Assembly (NCBI RefSeq): GCF_029227915.1
Contig: NC_079876.1
Location: forward strand, 15,750,001-15,814,000
Length of the DNA stretch: 64,000 nucleotides
Origin: Hydractinia symbiolongicarpus
Taxonomy: Eukaryota; Cnidaria; Hydrozoa; Anthoathecata; Hydractiniidae
Direction: 5' to 3'
Part shown: piece after piece, positions 1 to 12,663 of the stretch
How the letters are laid out: every line of letters begins with the position of its first letter
Position numbering within the stretch: the stretch's first letter is position 1
Translations under genes and position numbers: made by a program
The notes under the pieces: generated by a model
Told to the model about the DNA's origin: nothing
Databases searched by the model: none
What the model saw: the letters and a program-made list of their open reading frames with translations, nothing else

Positions 1-566
1 AGTTTAACGACAACCAAATTCTGATCCTGGTGTTCTAAAGTGACTTGATTTGAGGTAGATGGGTCATACAAAATAGTCTTCATTGGGTCTATATCTTTTC
101 AATGCCTGCAAAGAAATGCGTTTATGACTGTCAGTGTTCCTGTCTCTGTACCTGTGTCAACCCTCAAATAGGCAGCAACGATCTTATTCTCGTAAAGATA
201 ATCTACTTACCGACGCCCCACCAACTGTGGATATCTGTTGCTGGTTCATACTTTTAACCACAGTATTTTTCTACTATTTCCTACTATCCATGCACCAGTA
301 AATAGCAAAATGGTATACGCTATTTTGGCACCCAGTTAACTTGCCCGAATATTAAATGGTATTTGGTTTTCTTTTTCTCATATCCAATAGATCTGCCGTA
401 AGCCATGCATTCTTAACTTTCTCCGCATTGCTCTTATCCTACTAACGTAGCTGGACCATCCAATTCTATTTTGATAGCATTTTTAACATTTTTAACATCT
501 GTAATGCTTTGTATACCTAATTTTTCTCTGTACTAGATAATTTTTTTTGCCACAAACATTGAAAAA
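1..566. other. Left edge, no gene recognised
   Basis: AT-rich sequence with no open frame of note on either strand and no recognisable coding exon. The 133-bp satellite begins at its right edge. Confidence 0.5.
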
Positions 567-1093
567 GTTCTATTTAGACTCTCACTTATTTCAACCATGA
601 AAATTGCTTTTAATATTTTTTGCACATGTATCTTTGTTAAAACAGATGTGCTGTCGAAAACGGTGTATTGGCGGGCCAGAAAATGGCTAAATTAAGTTCT
701 ATTTAGACTCTATCGCACTTATTTCAACCATGAAAATTGCTTTTAATATTCTTTGCACATGTATCTTTGTTAAAACAGATGTGCTGTCGAAAACGGTGTA
801 TTGGCGGGCCAGAAAATGGCTAAATTAAGTTCTATTTAGACTCTATCTCACTTATTTCAACCATGAAAATTGCTTTTAATATTCTTTGCACATGTATCTT
901 TGTTAAAACAGATGTGCTGTCGAAAACGGTGTATTGGCGGGCCAGAAAATGGCTAAATTAAGTTCTATTTAGACTCTATCTCACTTATTTCAACCATGAA
1001 AATTGCTTTTAATATTCTTTGCACATGTATCTTTGTTAAAACAGATGTGCTGTCGAAAACGGTTTATTGGCGGGCCCGAAAATGGCTAAATTC
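567..1093. repeat. Tandem satellite, about 4 copies of 133 bp
   Basis: Four head-to-tail copies of a unit beginning GTTCTATTTAGACTC and ending GGGCCAGAAAATGGCTAAA. Unit starts are near 567, 696, 829 and 962. The first copy is 129 bp because it lacks four bases; the next steps are exactly 133 bp. Copies are almost identical, so the array is young. It lies about 1.4 kb beyond the 3' end of gene A. No coding potential was seen. Confidence 0.93.
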
Positions 1094-2477
1094 AGAAACA
1101 CTGGTACTATTATGATAGTGGAAATTTTTGTTGGTTTCCAATTTATTAAACCAGTCTACAAATATACCATATCAACTTTAAGTCATTGTTTCAATCTTCA
1201 CTGAATTTATTAGACCTTTATAGTTACGTTAAATTAGTGTGGACTAATCGGCTTGGAATTATTTGTTTTAGAAGTTCTGATATAGCATATGATCATTTCG
1301 TACCAATTGATCTCCGCTCCAAAAGTGTTATATTAATATTGAAATGAAATCAAAATACAATTAAAACAATTATCACAATATACATCCAATTAATATAAAA
1401 AAATATAATATAAAAAATATGAAATTGTTGAAAAACTATCAAACAAAAAAAAAGAAAATAACATTGGGGGAAGGCTATGGAAAAGTGGAAAACAATATTC
1501 CCAGAAATTTTCACACTATAAATTTTCACCACAGATGAAAAAAATACAGAGATAGACAAATAAACAGTTCAACTAGCACATAATCAAACACTTTATAGAC
1601 TCCAAAAAGCTATCTCAAAATAATTATTATTATCAAAATTATTACAAAATTATTACATTTAATTCACATCAAGCTTGATAAAAAATAAAAAAGATAGTCT
1701 ATGAAAATAATTCTTTAGAACACTCAAACACATTTTGACTGCATCCTTTGTGCAACATGTTTATGGAACATTGAGCATTCTGTAACAATGCCACCGCTCC
1801 AAAACGAGGCTTCAAAAATCAATTCGGCGTTGACTAAGGGGGTTTAATAAGACAAGGATAGATATAATTAGACGATTTCCAGTAAAAGCCTAACCTTGGA
1901 TTGTAGTTCTTTGAAATCCATCCATTGAGCCGCTTTTGCTACATTTTTAAGTTATCACGACGAAACGGTTTATCATTTTTTTTACAACATTGAAGTTGGC
2001 ATCAATACAGCAACCTGTAAAGGGTGGTTTTAATAGAAACTGCTGAGTTGCATCCCCTTCACTTTATGAACCTTCTCGCTTTGAATGTCACGATACCACC
2101 AAAAACAAAACCTTTTTAAGTGAGATTAATTTGGAAACTTATAGACACAACAATTCAATGATACTGGATATGATTTTAAAATAAATTTCCAACTTTTTTA
2201 AAAAACATATAATTACGAAAATTTCTTTTCCTTTAGTTACTAAGAAAGTAACAAACAGCGAACAGTAACAAATACCGAAAATAAATTAGAAAATTAGGAT
2301 TTTTTTAGTACTATGGTTGTAGATAGTGACCACAGAGTACAAGACGACATATTTCAGGGTAATTCATGCATAACAATTTTGTGGTTCATTTTTTAGATTA
2401 GTTGAGTGGTTATAACGGAACTTCACGTCGGTTGGTTATACGCCCATATAAGCATATGCCCAGTTTATGATTATACA
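1094..2477. other. 3' flank of gene A, no gene seen
   Basis: AT-rich sequence with homopolymer A/T runs. Only short open frames are present, with no recognisable protein. It probably includes the 3' UTR of the minus-strand transporter, but I could not fix a polyadenylation site. Confidence 0.45.
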
Positions 2478-5400
2478 TCAACAAGTGCTGCAACCTTGTT
2501 CATCGTCTTCTTGAGAATGGATTATCTTTTTATTGTCCAATGTCGGTGATAGTGTTGAAGCAAAGATAGCGTTCGATGTAAATAATAGCAATAAAATAAA
2601 AAAAGAAAAGTATTGATTGAATGGAAATCCTAGAGGATCAGTATTCGATGAGACATCTTTGATGTTCGTAAGAGACCAAGAATATATGCTACCGATGGCA
2701 ATTGGTGCGATAATTCTAAAGAGAAATAATACGTTAAAAAGTCATTATAGAAAAAAGTTGACACGTAAAAATTGAGAAGATTATATCTGCGAATGTACCT
2801 TCCAAGTGATAAAAAGATCATTGCAAGGCCATTTGCAGATCCCATAAGATCTGCTGTCACTGTATTATTGATAAGAATATTAAGGGTGACATAACCGGTT
2901 GACATGCATAAGTGTTGTATAAATAAAACGAACGCAACAGCTATCCACCAACCACTTCTAGAAAAATAATGACAGCAACTTCAAAAGGGTATTGTATAAA
3001 TGAAATCAATAAATGAACTAGACTAGTAAACGATCTGTCAAAAAAAAAACGTATCTATATTATAATGCCCGTATACGTCTGTCCGTTCGTCCGTCTGTCT
3101 GTCACGGAAAATGATAGCTTAGCTGCAACGAGCGAACCCGTGGATTTTTCCACGGGCTAACGACTAGGAGTATAAAATAACCTACATACCTGTTTGAGAT
3201 GATTTCAACAAGAATTGGTGTCCAAGGGCTGACGAACGCTAACAATAGGTTACCTCCAATAAAAACCTTAAACATGAGGGAAGTATATTGCTTAGTGGTT
3301 ACGCGTCTGTAATTTTCGCCTTTTAAAAGGCAAGTTAAAATCTGTAATTGTGTGTAATTACACTTACCTTTCTTGAACCATAACATCTTATAATCTATTC
3401 AAGAAAAAACAACAGAACGTAAATACTGTAATTCACGAAATTTTCGTTAAAACACTATAATGGTTGCTTTATGGATGAAGCTTTTGAGCGGTTGCTTAAA
3501 AAACAGAACTTAAAAGTTTACGAAATAAAGTCGTAAGCTAAATTGGGGTGTATAAAGAATTATTTAGCTTAATTAGGCCAACTTATGCTAAGAATGCGAA
3601 ATATATGAAAGCAGGGGTAGGTAGGATGAGGAAAGAGGAACGGAATATATACGACGGGCGACAATCTGATTACCAATATATGAGTAAATGAAAATATATC
3701 ACGGTCCGCAGTGATATATATTTCATTTAATTAATGGACTTAAACCTTTTTCGGAAGTCATCTTTGTTGCCCGAAGGACACACCAGAGGCGGCGAAGTCG
3801 TTTTTAAAAAAATAATGTTGTCTGTTGGACTTTTTTGTTTTTGAATTTTTTCTCTGTACTAGATCAGTATGTTTCATGCATTCTATACCGTAAAGTAAAA
3901 AATATGTTGTCACGTTTTTAGCCAGGTGTAGATTTCAAACCAACGAATTTTCAGATTTTGGCTAAAAAAATGCATTTAGCATGATTTGATTGACCAGTGG
4001 CAAAAAGCAATACCTCTTTTATTCACTGTAACAAAAGTCCTTTAAAGCCACCCTTATTGATTTTTTGAGTGTTGTATTGTATTAAGCACGGATTATAATG
4101 GAAAAGAGGACGAAACTGCATAGACCGCAACCATAAGCAATTAAGAAAGTTTCTACCAAATACGCAGCTCAAATTTGTCAATGTTTACAACCGCAGCATT
4201 ATTTTCACAAACAATGCTCGCACAAGCGAGTAAGGACTTAGAATCTTAGATCATTTGTTGGGATCCAAAACTCTAAAGGGCGATAATTTTTATTGATGCC
4301 TGCACACCCTAAAAATTCCCCAATATCAAGTTCTTCCATAATGTAGACATTGTGGAAAATGCAGCTACGCATTTTTGACGTCGGTTACTCGGCCTATACT
4401 CCTGCCAAATTACCGTTGCAGAACACTGGCCAGGTTATGATGCATGCTTACTTCGGGAACGGGCTTAAAAGCGGACTGTTTCGCAAATGTTCAGGGTGGT
4501 AGCTAAAAATCGAAAGCAGCCGCCTGCATGGTTACAGATGACTGCAACCAAATGTCAATTTTTAGCTAAGTTCTTTTTAGCGTAATTTCTGTTACCTTTG
4601 ATTGTATTTTTAAATTTGGATGAAATTTAATACAATACAAATCTATTTAGCAGCAGATTATTGTTGGCTCACTTAACCTTATTTGAACCACTGTTGTGAA
4701 AAATTTCCATCAAAACAGTAAATAGAAATTCTCAGATTCAGTTTCATAGCCCCAGAACTAAAAATAAATAGTACTTTCAAAAACGACACTTACTCTGGAT
4801 GTGAGCAACAGCTGTGTTGGAAGGAAACATGCAGAAACTATCAGTAACAGTAAACCAATGTCGGAAGTAGAAAAACTCATCCCATCTAGAAGATCAAGCA
4901 ACAGAAACAATCTATCTTCTTAAACATACGATGATGCATTTGTCCCATACTAGTTTACCTTGGTGTTGCTACGGATTTTAAATGCATTAGTTTGTTTATA
5001 TGTTTAAGTTTTATTATCATCTGAATAAGTACGACATGTTAAGGCTGCAGCCTTTTAAGTTATCCTGTATGTATTGTCTGAATTAACAAACATGATGTAA
5101 CGTGAACAATGTCAACTCATAATGAAATTGCAAAGTCTGATTCACCAACGTTTTTTCAAATGTTTAAGCTTTGGCAGAACATTTAAATGTTCTGAAAGTT
5201 TAGAATCCTAAATTTTCCAGCATTAATTCACCATTATTATAGATGCGCCATGCCTTAGTTTGATAATTTACATATATTTTATCAATCAATTGAATGTTTA
5301 CTTACGATATTTAGCAGAAGTGGCAGCATACAAGGGAAACAATTCGTAGTTTGCAAATGTAGCGATTCCATAAAGGGTGTTTAGGAAACTGACTTGGGTG

Positions 5401-8400
5401 CATTCTTTCATGCTGAAAAAAAGACTGTGAATCAAAAGTGACGGTCATCAGACATGGTCAAGTTGAACGATAGGATTATGATTATAAAAAAAGATTGAGT
5501 TATGGTCAAAGTAGGCAATCTTTTTAAAACGTACATATTGTACTCTTTAAGAATATTTATAGTTTATTTTGTATATTTTAAAACAAGTGTATGTATTAAA
5601 AGTTACCGTCCGAGCTAAACCAAGTTAAGCTCGAAAGGTTGAGAGTATATATATAACTATTCGTTAGCACGTGGAAAATCCACGGGTTCGCCTATCCTTT
5701 TTTTACCGCATTGCGTACTTCTCACTACTTGCGCAGCTAAGCTACCATTTTGTGTGACAGACAGACAGACGGGTATTATACGGGTATTAGAATATAGATT
5801 ATAATATAGATTTGAAGAACGCGGTTACAGACCATTCTAAAGCTTTAAAGAACGGGGTTACAGACCATTCTAAAGCTTTGAACAACGCGGTTACAGACCA
5901 TTCTAAAGCTTTGAGGAACGGGGTTACAGACCATTCTAAAGCTTTGAAGAATGGGGTTACAGACCATTCTAAAGCTTTAAAGAACGGGTTTACAGACCAT
6001 TCTAAAGCTTTGAAGAACGCGGTTACAGACCATTGTAAAGCTTTGAAGAACGCGGTTACAGACCATTCTAAAGCTTATTAGAAGAAGGAATAAAAGGAAA
6101 ACAAATTAACCTTCTTACCATAAGAGTTTTATTAATTTATATGTTTTAATTTTCGCAAACCATTCCTGCCAACTCCATTTCTGAGCGGGCTTTGTTGCTG
6201 TCTGTGTGGTTGTCTTTTGCTGTTCGTCTATTGATTGTTTATTTGCACGGGAATTTAAATTCTCTTTCTTGGAAGAAGAAGAATTTAATAATGGCGTCCT
6301 CTCATCATTATACCTACACAATGTCCAAATTTTTACAAGTGGCCAAATTGTGTTGTGATTTATTTTCAGGTATTTTGAACAATCAAGTATAAAAAATATA
6401 AAAACTTATCTAACGTCTATTTAAGTGCATAAAAGTTTACAAAAGCGTTTGTAGTGTGTCACCCATTCAGTCTCCTTTCGTTATTGCTAATAGAATAACG
6501 AAAGGACTGATGACGAAGAAAATTTTAACAGCATCTGTAATTACTCCAATAAAAAAAATTAGGTATACTTTGAACACTTTGGAAGAAACAGTGTGATCAG
6601 AATGACACCAATAGCAAAACCAATTGCCAGAATTAAATTCGGAAGCAGGATTCCAAATCTTCCAAAAATTGAATCTGCAGAAGAGGAGAATATCAGTTTT
6701 ATCCCAAAATATATTAGTCCTTACCACCTTGTGCTGTGAGTCAAGCGCATGATACGAAAAATCAGTGCAAAAATAAGGATAAAAATTAAGGTAATTCTAC
6801 AAATTGCTTACCTTCAGAGAAAACATCAGGGTATTGTTCCGATGGAAATACCACAAAACCTATGAGGTAAGTGACAATTTTATGGTGAAAATGCTACAAA
6901 TAACTGCACATTGAACTGCAATATATTATTTATATGGCATACGATAAGTGGTACCTCCTTGGTTTATTTCACCCTCTCTGCTGTCCCCTTCCCTCAGTCC
7001 CAGCATAAGTGTCCATATCCGCAGTTTAGTCTATACTCTTTTAAAGAGAATGAGTTTTTACTACCGCCTTACATAGCATGTTTCGAATATTTGCTTCAAA
7101 TGTTGAATAATCCTGTTGGTACTGCACTATTCACTTGTCATGACCACTTTCTGTTTTAAAAGGTTCTGCAAGTCCGCCCGACAAAAGGCCTCAGAGACAT
7201 AGGGAAATGTTCCTTCTAGCACAGTCGCGCACAGACGTCACAGTCAACCATACATTTTACCGGCCAAAATATTGTACCGTTTTTATTTTTTTTACTGATC
7301 AAACATTTCCACCCAGATTTGTTGCCGATTTTTTCTTCTTTCTTTAGTGATTGGAAACATCAGGTTAAGGATAATGTGTTAATATCATTTGCATGTAGGA
7401 GTTTTCGACGTAAATTAAAACAATACGTCGCGCCGCGTTATTAACATTACGTTTGTTTCGCGTACACCATTATGTGCAACCGTTGCACGACAAAAATATA
7501 CTAACAACGCAGTGAACGGATGGTTGCGAGGTAGCAAAATCGGAAAATTAGCGTTGTATGAAATCGGTGCATTTTTCAGTCAATGTAAGCATAATAATGT
7601 AAGCATTTCAGAAGTTTTCTGGAGTTTCCTTCCATTTTTTTTACAGAAGTATGTTCTATTTCTCAAAAGTCTCAAGAAGTTTCCACGAGTAGTGACAGCA
7701 CTGTCGTAATTTAGAGGTACAACATATGGTTTGGTTTCCCTCTTTGATTTCTCTCTCAGTAATTCATAATTTATGACGCCAATTCAATAAGATATGTTAA
7801 AGTTTAGTGCAAGTAAATAAATTAAACTAAGGTGAAACAAGTTATTACATAAGCAAAGTTGGTAACAAATATTCACCTGCTACACTTGGTCCAATAATTA
7901 AGCCAACTGCACTAGTGGAAGATAAAATTGTCATGGCAAGAGGCATATTCGAGTTGTCGCAAAGATCTGCCATGATGGATTTTGAAATCACAATAATAGC
8001 TATAAAAATAAATTTCATTCTAAATCCTTTATTGGTAACAATATACTCAAACTTTTATAGCATCAGATATCATTTAAAACACTTGGGAAAACGATATGGC
8101 TTTGAAATTTACACCATTAAATCACATTGGAAAGCTGCGTGTATAATGCACGTAGCTTTCCAAAGTAAAGATGATGCAATATGATTTGTTAGAAGTGTCC
8201 ACGCACGCTTCCAGCAACTTGAAATTGCATTGGTAAGTGAGATAGTTCATTTACCTCAGTTTGAGGGAAAGGAAGAATTTTTTGTTTTTAATGTTATAAT
8301 ACATTTGTAAATTGGGTTTTCTTTACCAACAATTTAATTTTATCAAACACACGTGGGTTCACGTTTTTTGTATACACTATCGATTATTGCTGAACAACAT

Positions 8401-10556
8401 GAAGTTCCACAGCTTTTATTACAACCTGGTTCAATAAAAAAATATTATTAGGAGGGTTTCCATTGGTCATATGTTCATTTTCAGAAAGTGTACAAGGGCA
8501 ATGTGGAAAAGGGCGAATGCTGACTGTCATTTAAGTATGACCATCCCTCGTAGAAATGATTGATTAGATATAGATATAAGAAAAACTGCTAGAACTGAAA
8601 AAGATCGCAGCTTAAATACTGCTGGTCAAATTATAGGTGCTGCTGACCAGAAAGTATACAAGGTAAATGGTACACTAACTATAGCCAATAACAAACCAGA
8701 GTAGGTAAAAGGTCTATGTGTGCATTTAAACATTCATAAATATACGATTTATGAGTGGCATAAAAATGATTGTTAACAAATCTCCTGACCTGTAGCAGCT
8801 CCTTGAAGAAATCGTGCAGTAACAGCCCATTCAAAATTATAAGTGAAACCAAATGCAAGTGTTGAAAGCATAGTCGCTACAGTTGAAACAATCAAGGTTG
8901 GTTTTTTCCCTTTCACATCAGCCATGTATCCCCAGAATAAGCTGAAGAGAAAAAAAGTTAATACAATGAATGATCGAACGAACGAATGTTTAAGAAAACT
9001 GCTGATTTGTTTTTTCATATTGTGATCAATTACCATAAATATATAAAAAAGTCCATGTACCAAGAGTTACCTAAAAAATGTTTGTCCAATGCTCATAGCA
9101 GAAGCAATGATGCCAACATAATACCCTAAGATTAAGTTTTCAAGCTGTTGTATGTACCGTCCTATTAGATAATTTTCAGAATGCTCTTAAATACGAATAC
9201 ATCGTAAAGCAAGATTGGTCTTAAAGTTTTACGTTTTTCTCCTTTTAGACAGCTTGTAATGTTTTGAACAGATTTAGGAATAAACTCCAAAATAGCACAC
9301 CAAAATAAACAGAAATAATGACGTGTTTCTACTGGTAAGAGAATATTCCATTTAAATTAAATTGCCGTGATGTTTTCACAAGATCTTAGATTAAGTAGCA
9401 TTGAAAAATGGAGGGCATGGTAATAGGACGTTTGTATGCTTGCCCAAATTTTAACACATACCTGTGTCAGCCTCAAATGTTCCAAAAGACTAAAAAAAAA
9501 TAAAAAATTATCGTGCCATAAAATTTAATTCCACACAAAAAATAAGAAGAAATTTTGCTCTTAGTCGTGGTACTAAAATAGAGAAAGAAAAGTTGTATTT
9601 GTTATTTCCTGCAACCCATTTTATGAAAATGTATGAAAAACACGAAGAAGTACATCAATGATGAATGATGATGAAGATGTTTTATCTCTTATAATAGATC
9701 TTTAAGAAAAGGAAAAGAAAACGAAAATATATCCCCTAAATTATCTGGTTCGCACTTTTATTAAAGGAAAATCCTGTCGCATTAAGTTAGAGGAAAAAAG
9801 CAAAAAAATAGTGAAAAAAGCGTCACACTTAAAAACTAGAGGAAATAAATTAAGGAAATTTAAAAAAATGGTCATTCGCACTAAATAGAGGGCACATTAA
9901 AATAGAGGAATGACAGTGTATGGCATAACAATTCATTAATAAATTAATTATTTAATTAATTAATTAAAATAAGTTAATTCATTAACAAACGTACCTTGAC
10001 CAATTTGGGTAAGAATGAAAACACCATTGTCACTATCATTTTGTCAAGTATCTAAAAATAGAAGTATATGCTAGAATAAAAATATCATGGGCTTGCCATT
10101 GGAATGAACTTAAATCGAAACAATTTTTAAAATGTAAGAAAATAGGTTTCAGGAATAATAATGACAGAGAGGGCATTTAAAATTTTAACTACATTTTAAA
10201 TGCCATCTCTTACTTTTCCATAATAATTGTGTGTCGTTTTAAAAATTGTCAAAACAGTTCAATATCAGGGGCTGGTCATAACGGAAATGTATAAGTATAC
10301 CGTCTCATGCAGTAACTCAAATTTGTGTTGTTGTTATAAAAAGTTAGTCTGCGATTCGCTGAAAGGGAAAACATGGTTTCGGGCGGCTTTTTCCACATAA
10401 TGCTTCTTTTTATTATATTGCTTACTTATGACCATGGAATAATCAATGCAGTGACGCACTTACCATAATAAAAAATAAGACAACCACAACAGTCCATGGT
10501 AATGGTGTTACATCTCGGGATTTGATCAGTTTGTTTAAAATACTTTTTAAACTCAT
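2478..10556 (-). CDS. MFS transporter, ZIFL-like, gene A (15 exons, 518 aa)
   Basis: Twelve-helix major facilitator, best recognised as the zinc-induced-facilitator-like (ZIFL/tetracycline-antiporter-like) group; the substrate cannot be read from sequence. Coding exons, 5' to 3': 10556-10464, 10051-9995, 9489-9462, 9125-9071, 8941-8790, 7999-7877, 6859-6812, 6674-6569, 6313-6119, 5412-5306, 4885-4794, 3394-3368, 3266-3190, 2957-2799, 2715-2478. All introns are GT-AG and the joined frame is open for 519 codons including TGA. Family marks: PLPW before helix 1; the MFS loop 2-3 motif GYMADVKGKKP; LIIGPSVAG in helix 5; the ZIFL-like FPSEQYPDVFSE; and late NNTVTADLMGSANG followed by YSWS. Exon 9 encodes the long hydrophilic central loop (TPLLNSSSS...AKIKTYKLIKLL). 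The tail is charged and ends CSTC. Exon sizes match gene B except for the last exon. A splice acceptor lies 6 bases before the ATG. Introns hold repeats and two hairpins. Confidence 0.88.
3056..3172. repeat. Dispersed short repeat, family A (intron 13 of gene A)
   Basis: Carries the CGTCTGTCTGTC pyrimidine block, GATAGCTTAGCTGC and a hairpin CCCGTGGA-TTTT-TCCACGGG. The same modules recur in the opposite orientation at 5651-5812 and in more diverged form near 16867, 21410, 32838 and 33003. It is probably a short non-autonomous retroelement; no protein is encoded. Confidence 0.7.
5651..5811. repeat. Dispersed short repeat, family A (intron 9 of gene A)
   Basis: Inverted relative to the copy at 3056. 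It reads TTAGCACGTGGAAAATCCAC, then GCAGCTAAGCTACCATTTTG, then GACAGACAGACAGACGGG, and ends in a TATTA/ATAG-rich tail. It abuts the 33-bp tandem array that starts at 5812. Confidence 0.72.
5812..6075. repeat. 33-bp tandem array, 8 units, in intron 9 of gene A
   Basis: Eight near-identical 33-bp units (core GGTTACAGACCATTC followed by TAAAGCTTTGAAG). Because 33 is a multiple of three, the plus strand stays open and would read an 11-residue repeat (NAVTDHSKALK), but it lies inside an intron of the minus-strand gene, about 40 bp from the exon 9 donor. I regard it as non-coding. Units differ at the AACGCGG/AACGGGG position. Confidence 0.92.
8127..8163. other. Short hairpin in intron 5 of gene A
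   Basis: Arms TTGGAAAGCTGCGTG and CACGTAGCTTTCCAA pair over 15 bases with one mismatch around a 7-base loop. It could be a foldback remnant or a structured intronic RNA; no gene is implied. Confidence 0.6.
10167..10209. other. Short hairpin in intron 1 of gene A
   Basis: Arms GAGAGGGCATTTAAAAT and ATTTTAAATGCCATCTC pair over 17 bases with one mismatch and a 9-base loop. The flanks (AATAATAATG / CCATAATAATT) are similar but do not clearly extend the stem. Confidence 0.6.
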
Positions 10557-10562
10557 TTTTAT

Positions 10563-10564
10563 CT
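10563..10564 (-). promoter_or_regulatory. Splice acceptor just upstream of the gene A start codon
   Basis: On the minus strand TTTTATTTTCCAG precedes ATAAAAATG, so the AG lies 6 bases before the ATG. Gene B has the same arrangement. This marks either a 5'-UTR intron or a spliced-leader trans-splice site. No 5' non-coding exon was identified. Confidence 0.6.
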
Positions 10565-12663
10565 GGAAAATAAAAAGTGACAAATAAAATTATACACCGC
10601 TATAGTGAGATTTTCAGGCGATGATGTTATTGTTAACAGATTTTACAATACACTCAAAATAGAAGACTGGATAAATTTTAATGTTAGGTACAGGGCTTTT
10701 AAAAAAGAAATTTTCAAAATACTTTTTATGTAAGGATAAAACTACCGTTTGATAACGGCTCTAAGTTAGATTATAAATCTATTACGCATGTTGTCAACAT
10801 CAAAGCGACTGCAGCATTTATATTTATATATCTTTATATCTTTATTCTGACGATTCATGCTTCAGAATAATAAACAGAGCCAAAAGTAATGTTAATTTAA
10901 GAATCAAAGACGTCTTTCATACCCAATGGGAAAAGTCAAATATCAATTCACACTTGTTTAATTTTTATTATCTTTCTTTTTTTTCACACCTTTTGTACAT
11001 TATTGACGCTCAAACGTCAATTAGCACTTTGTGAGTTAGTAAGTAAGTGTGCAAGCATGTAAGGAAGATTTTAATGTCCTTGAGGATTCTATTCTAACGG
11101 CTGACTCTTCCTTCTCTTGTAAACATGTTAAATTACCGCCAGAGATACATATAACATTGCTCTAACTTGCTTGTTTCGCGATCAGTATGTTGCTCCAAAT
11201 GGGCTAACAGCACTATATTTAAAGTGCGCCAAAGCGGGAACACACCTGGAACTTTATGAATAAGATGTTTCGTGCTTTACGTAGCACCACTACGACTATT
11301 GTTTTATGTTCATTATATACTCTAAAAATGACTCTTTTTTGTCATATTTCTCTTTAAAGTATTTCAATGAATTAGTTAATAAACATTGGAAGACCTATGC
11401 AAAGTAAAAAAGTATGGCAGTTTTGTAACTATTTCATAAGTAACGCATTGTACGATTGAGTTTTTAAGCAGTTATAAAGTAGAGTTGTATTTCAAACATA
11501 GTCTCTCAGTTCCCCCAAAATTTATATCTTTGTTCTTACCTATTTATTTTTAAACCATCTCTAACAATTTTACGGCGTTAAAAAAATACTTAGTTCTGTT
11601 TAAAACTCAAAAGTTACTAATATAATTATCAGATTATCAGCCGTTAAATTATTTGTACACAAACTCCTTACTACTGAGCAGCACAGCGTCGTAAATATTT
11701 AATAAAAAGCTTCCCTTCATGCTAAAGAAAGCCATATACCATTAGCGAACGTCATGGTAATTACGACATTTTGAGTTAACTTAAACAGCTTTATTACAAC
11801 AGCGGCTTTCGTCTTTTCAAATCAAAACAAATCAAGTGATATAATGAAACAAAAATTGAATTAATTGCTTAATTTACAAGACGTCTCAAAAGTACTTAGC
11901 AGGCTTTCTTTATATCAGAGCCACTGAGAGCTAAAAAATACCTATTGATTTCTTATTCGCTTTGCCTAAACGAAATTAACCTGATTTACTTGCCCGTAGA
12001 CCTTACAGAATAAAACAAGTTATTTTAAGAAGAAGAGTCTTCTTGGCGTGTAATTGAATTTCTGACACATTCTTTTGCTTGAGAATCACGTGACAACGTG
12101 ATATCGAGGTTATTACTGCAAGGCCTGTTTCACACTGAAAATAAATTCTACAACAATAAGCAGGAAAAATTAGTATTATTAAAATAGATGCCGGGGTTAT
12201 GAGACTTTACCGGCTTTTGTGAAATTTCCTGTGTCCCACGATGATGATTGAAATTTTCCAAAACAGTTAGACTTTTTTATAGAGAATAGAAAAGGAAACA
12301 GTGTATAAGCACTATATACTTTATATATAAAATTGGGGCTGTGAGGAGTTATATGTTTTTGTGTAACATGACCCTTCGAACAGCTCCACTTAGAGACTTA
12401 TTTTTATCAGAAAGAAATATATCTTTTTTCTGGACATAAAAATAACGTGGATGCCAACTGCGTCTCCAGGGCTATTTAGGCTTGAAAAATCCGTAGGGAC
12501 GAGCAGCTATGTGTTTAATTTCAACAAACACAATAACATATAAAAAATGGTTTAATTAAAATTACGATCACATCAAAAAAGCACAATTTGCATACGCACA
12601 AACCTTTACCAGTCACAAGAAACGAGATCCACAATATCATCTAAAGCTGCATTGTAAAATCCA
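10565..12663. other. Upstream region of gene A, no gene seen
   Basis: AT-rich intergenic DNA between gene A and the Penelope-like element. It should contain the gene A promoter and the 5' end of the retroelement, but no core promoter, repeat boundary or target-site duplication could be assigned by eye. Only short inverted repeats were seen (for example TTGACG/CGTCAA near 11003). Confidence 0.45.
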
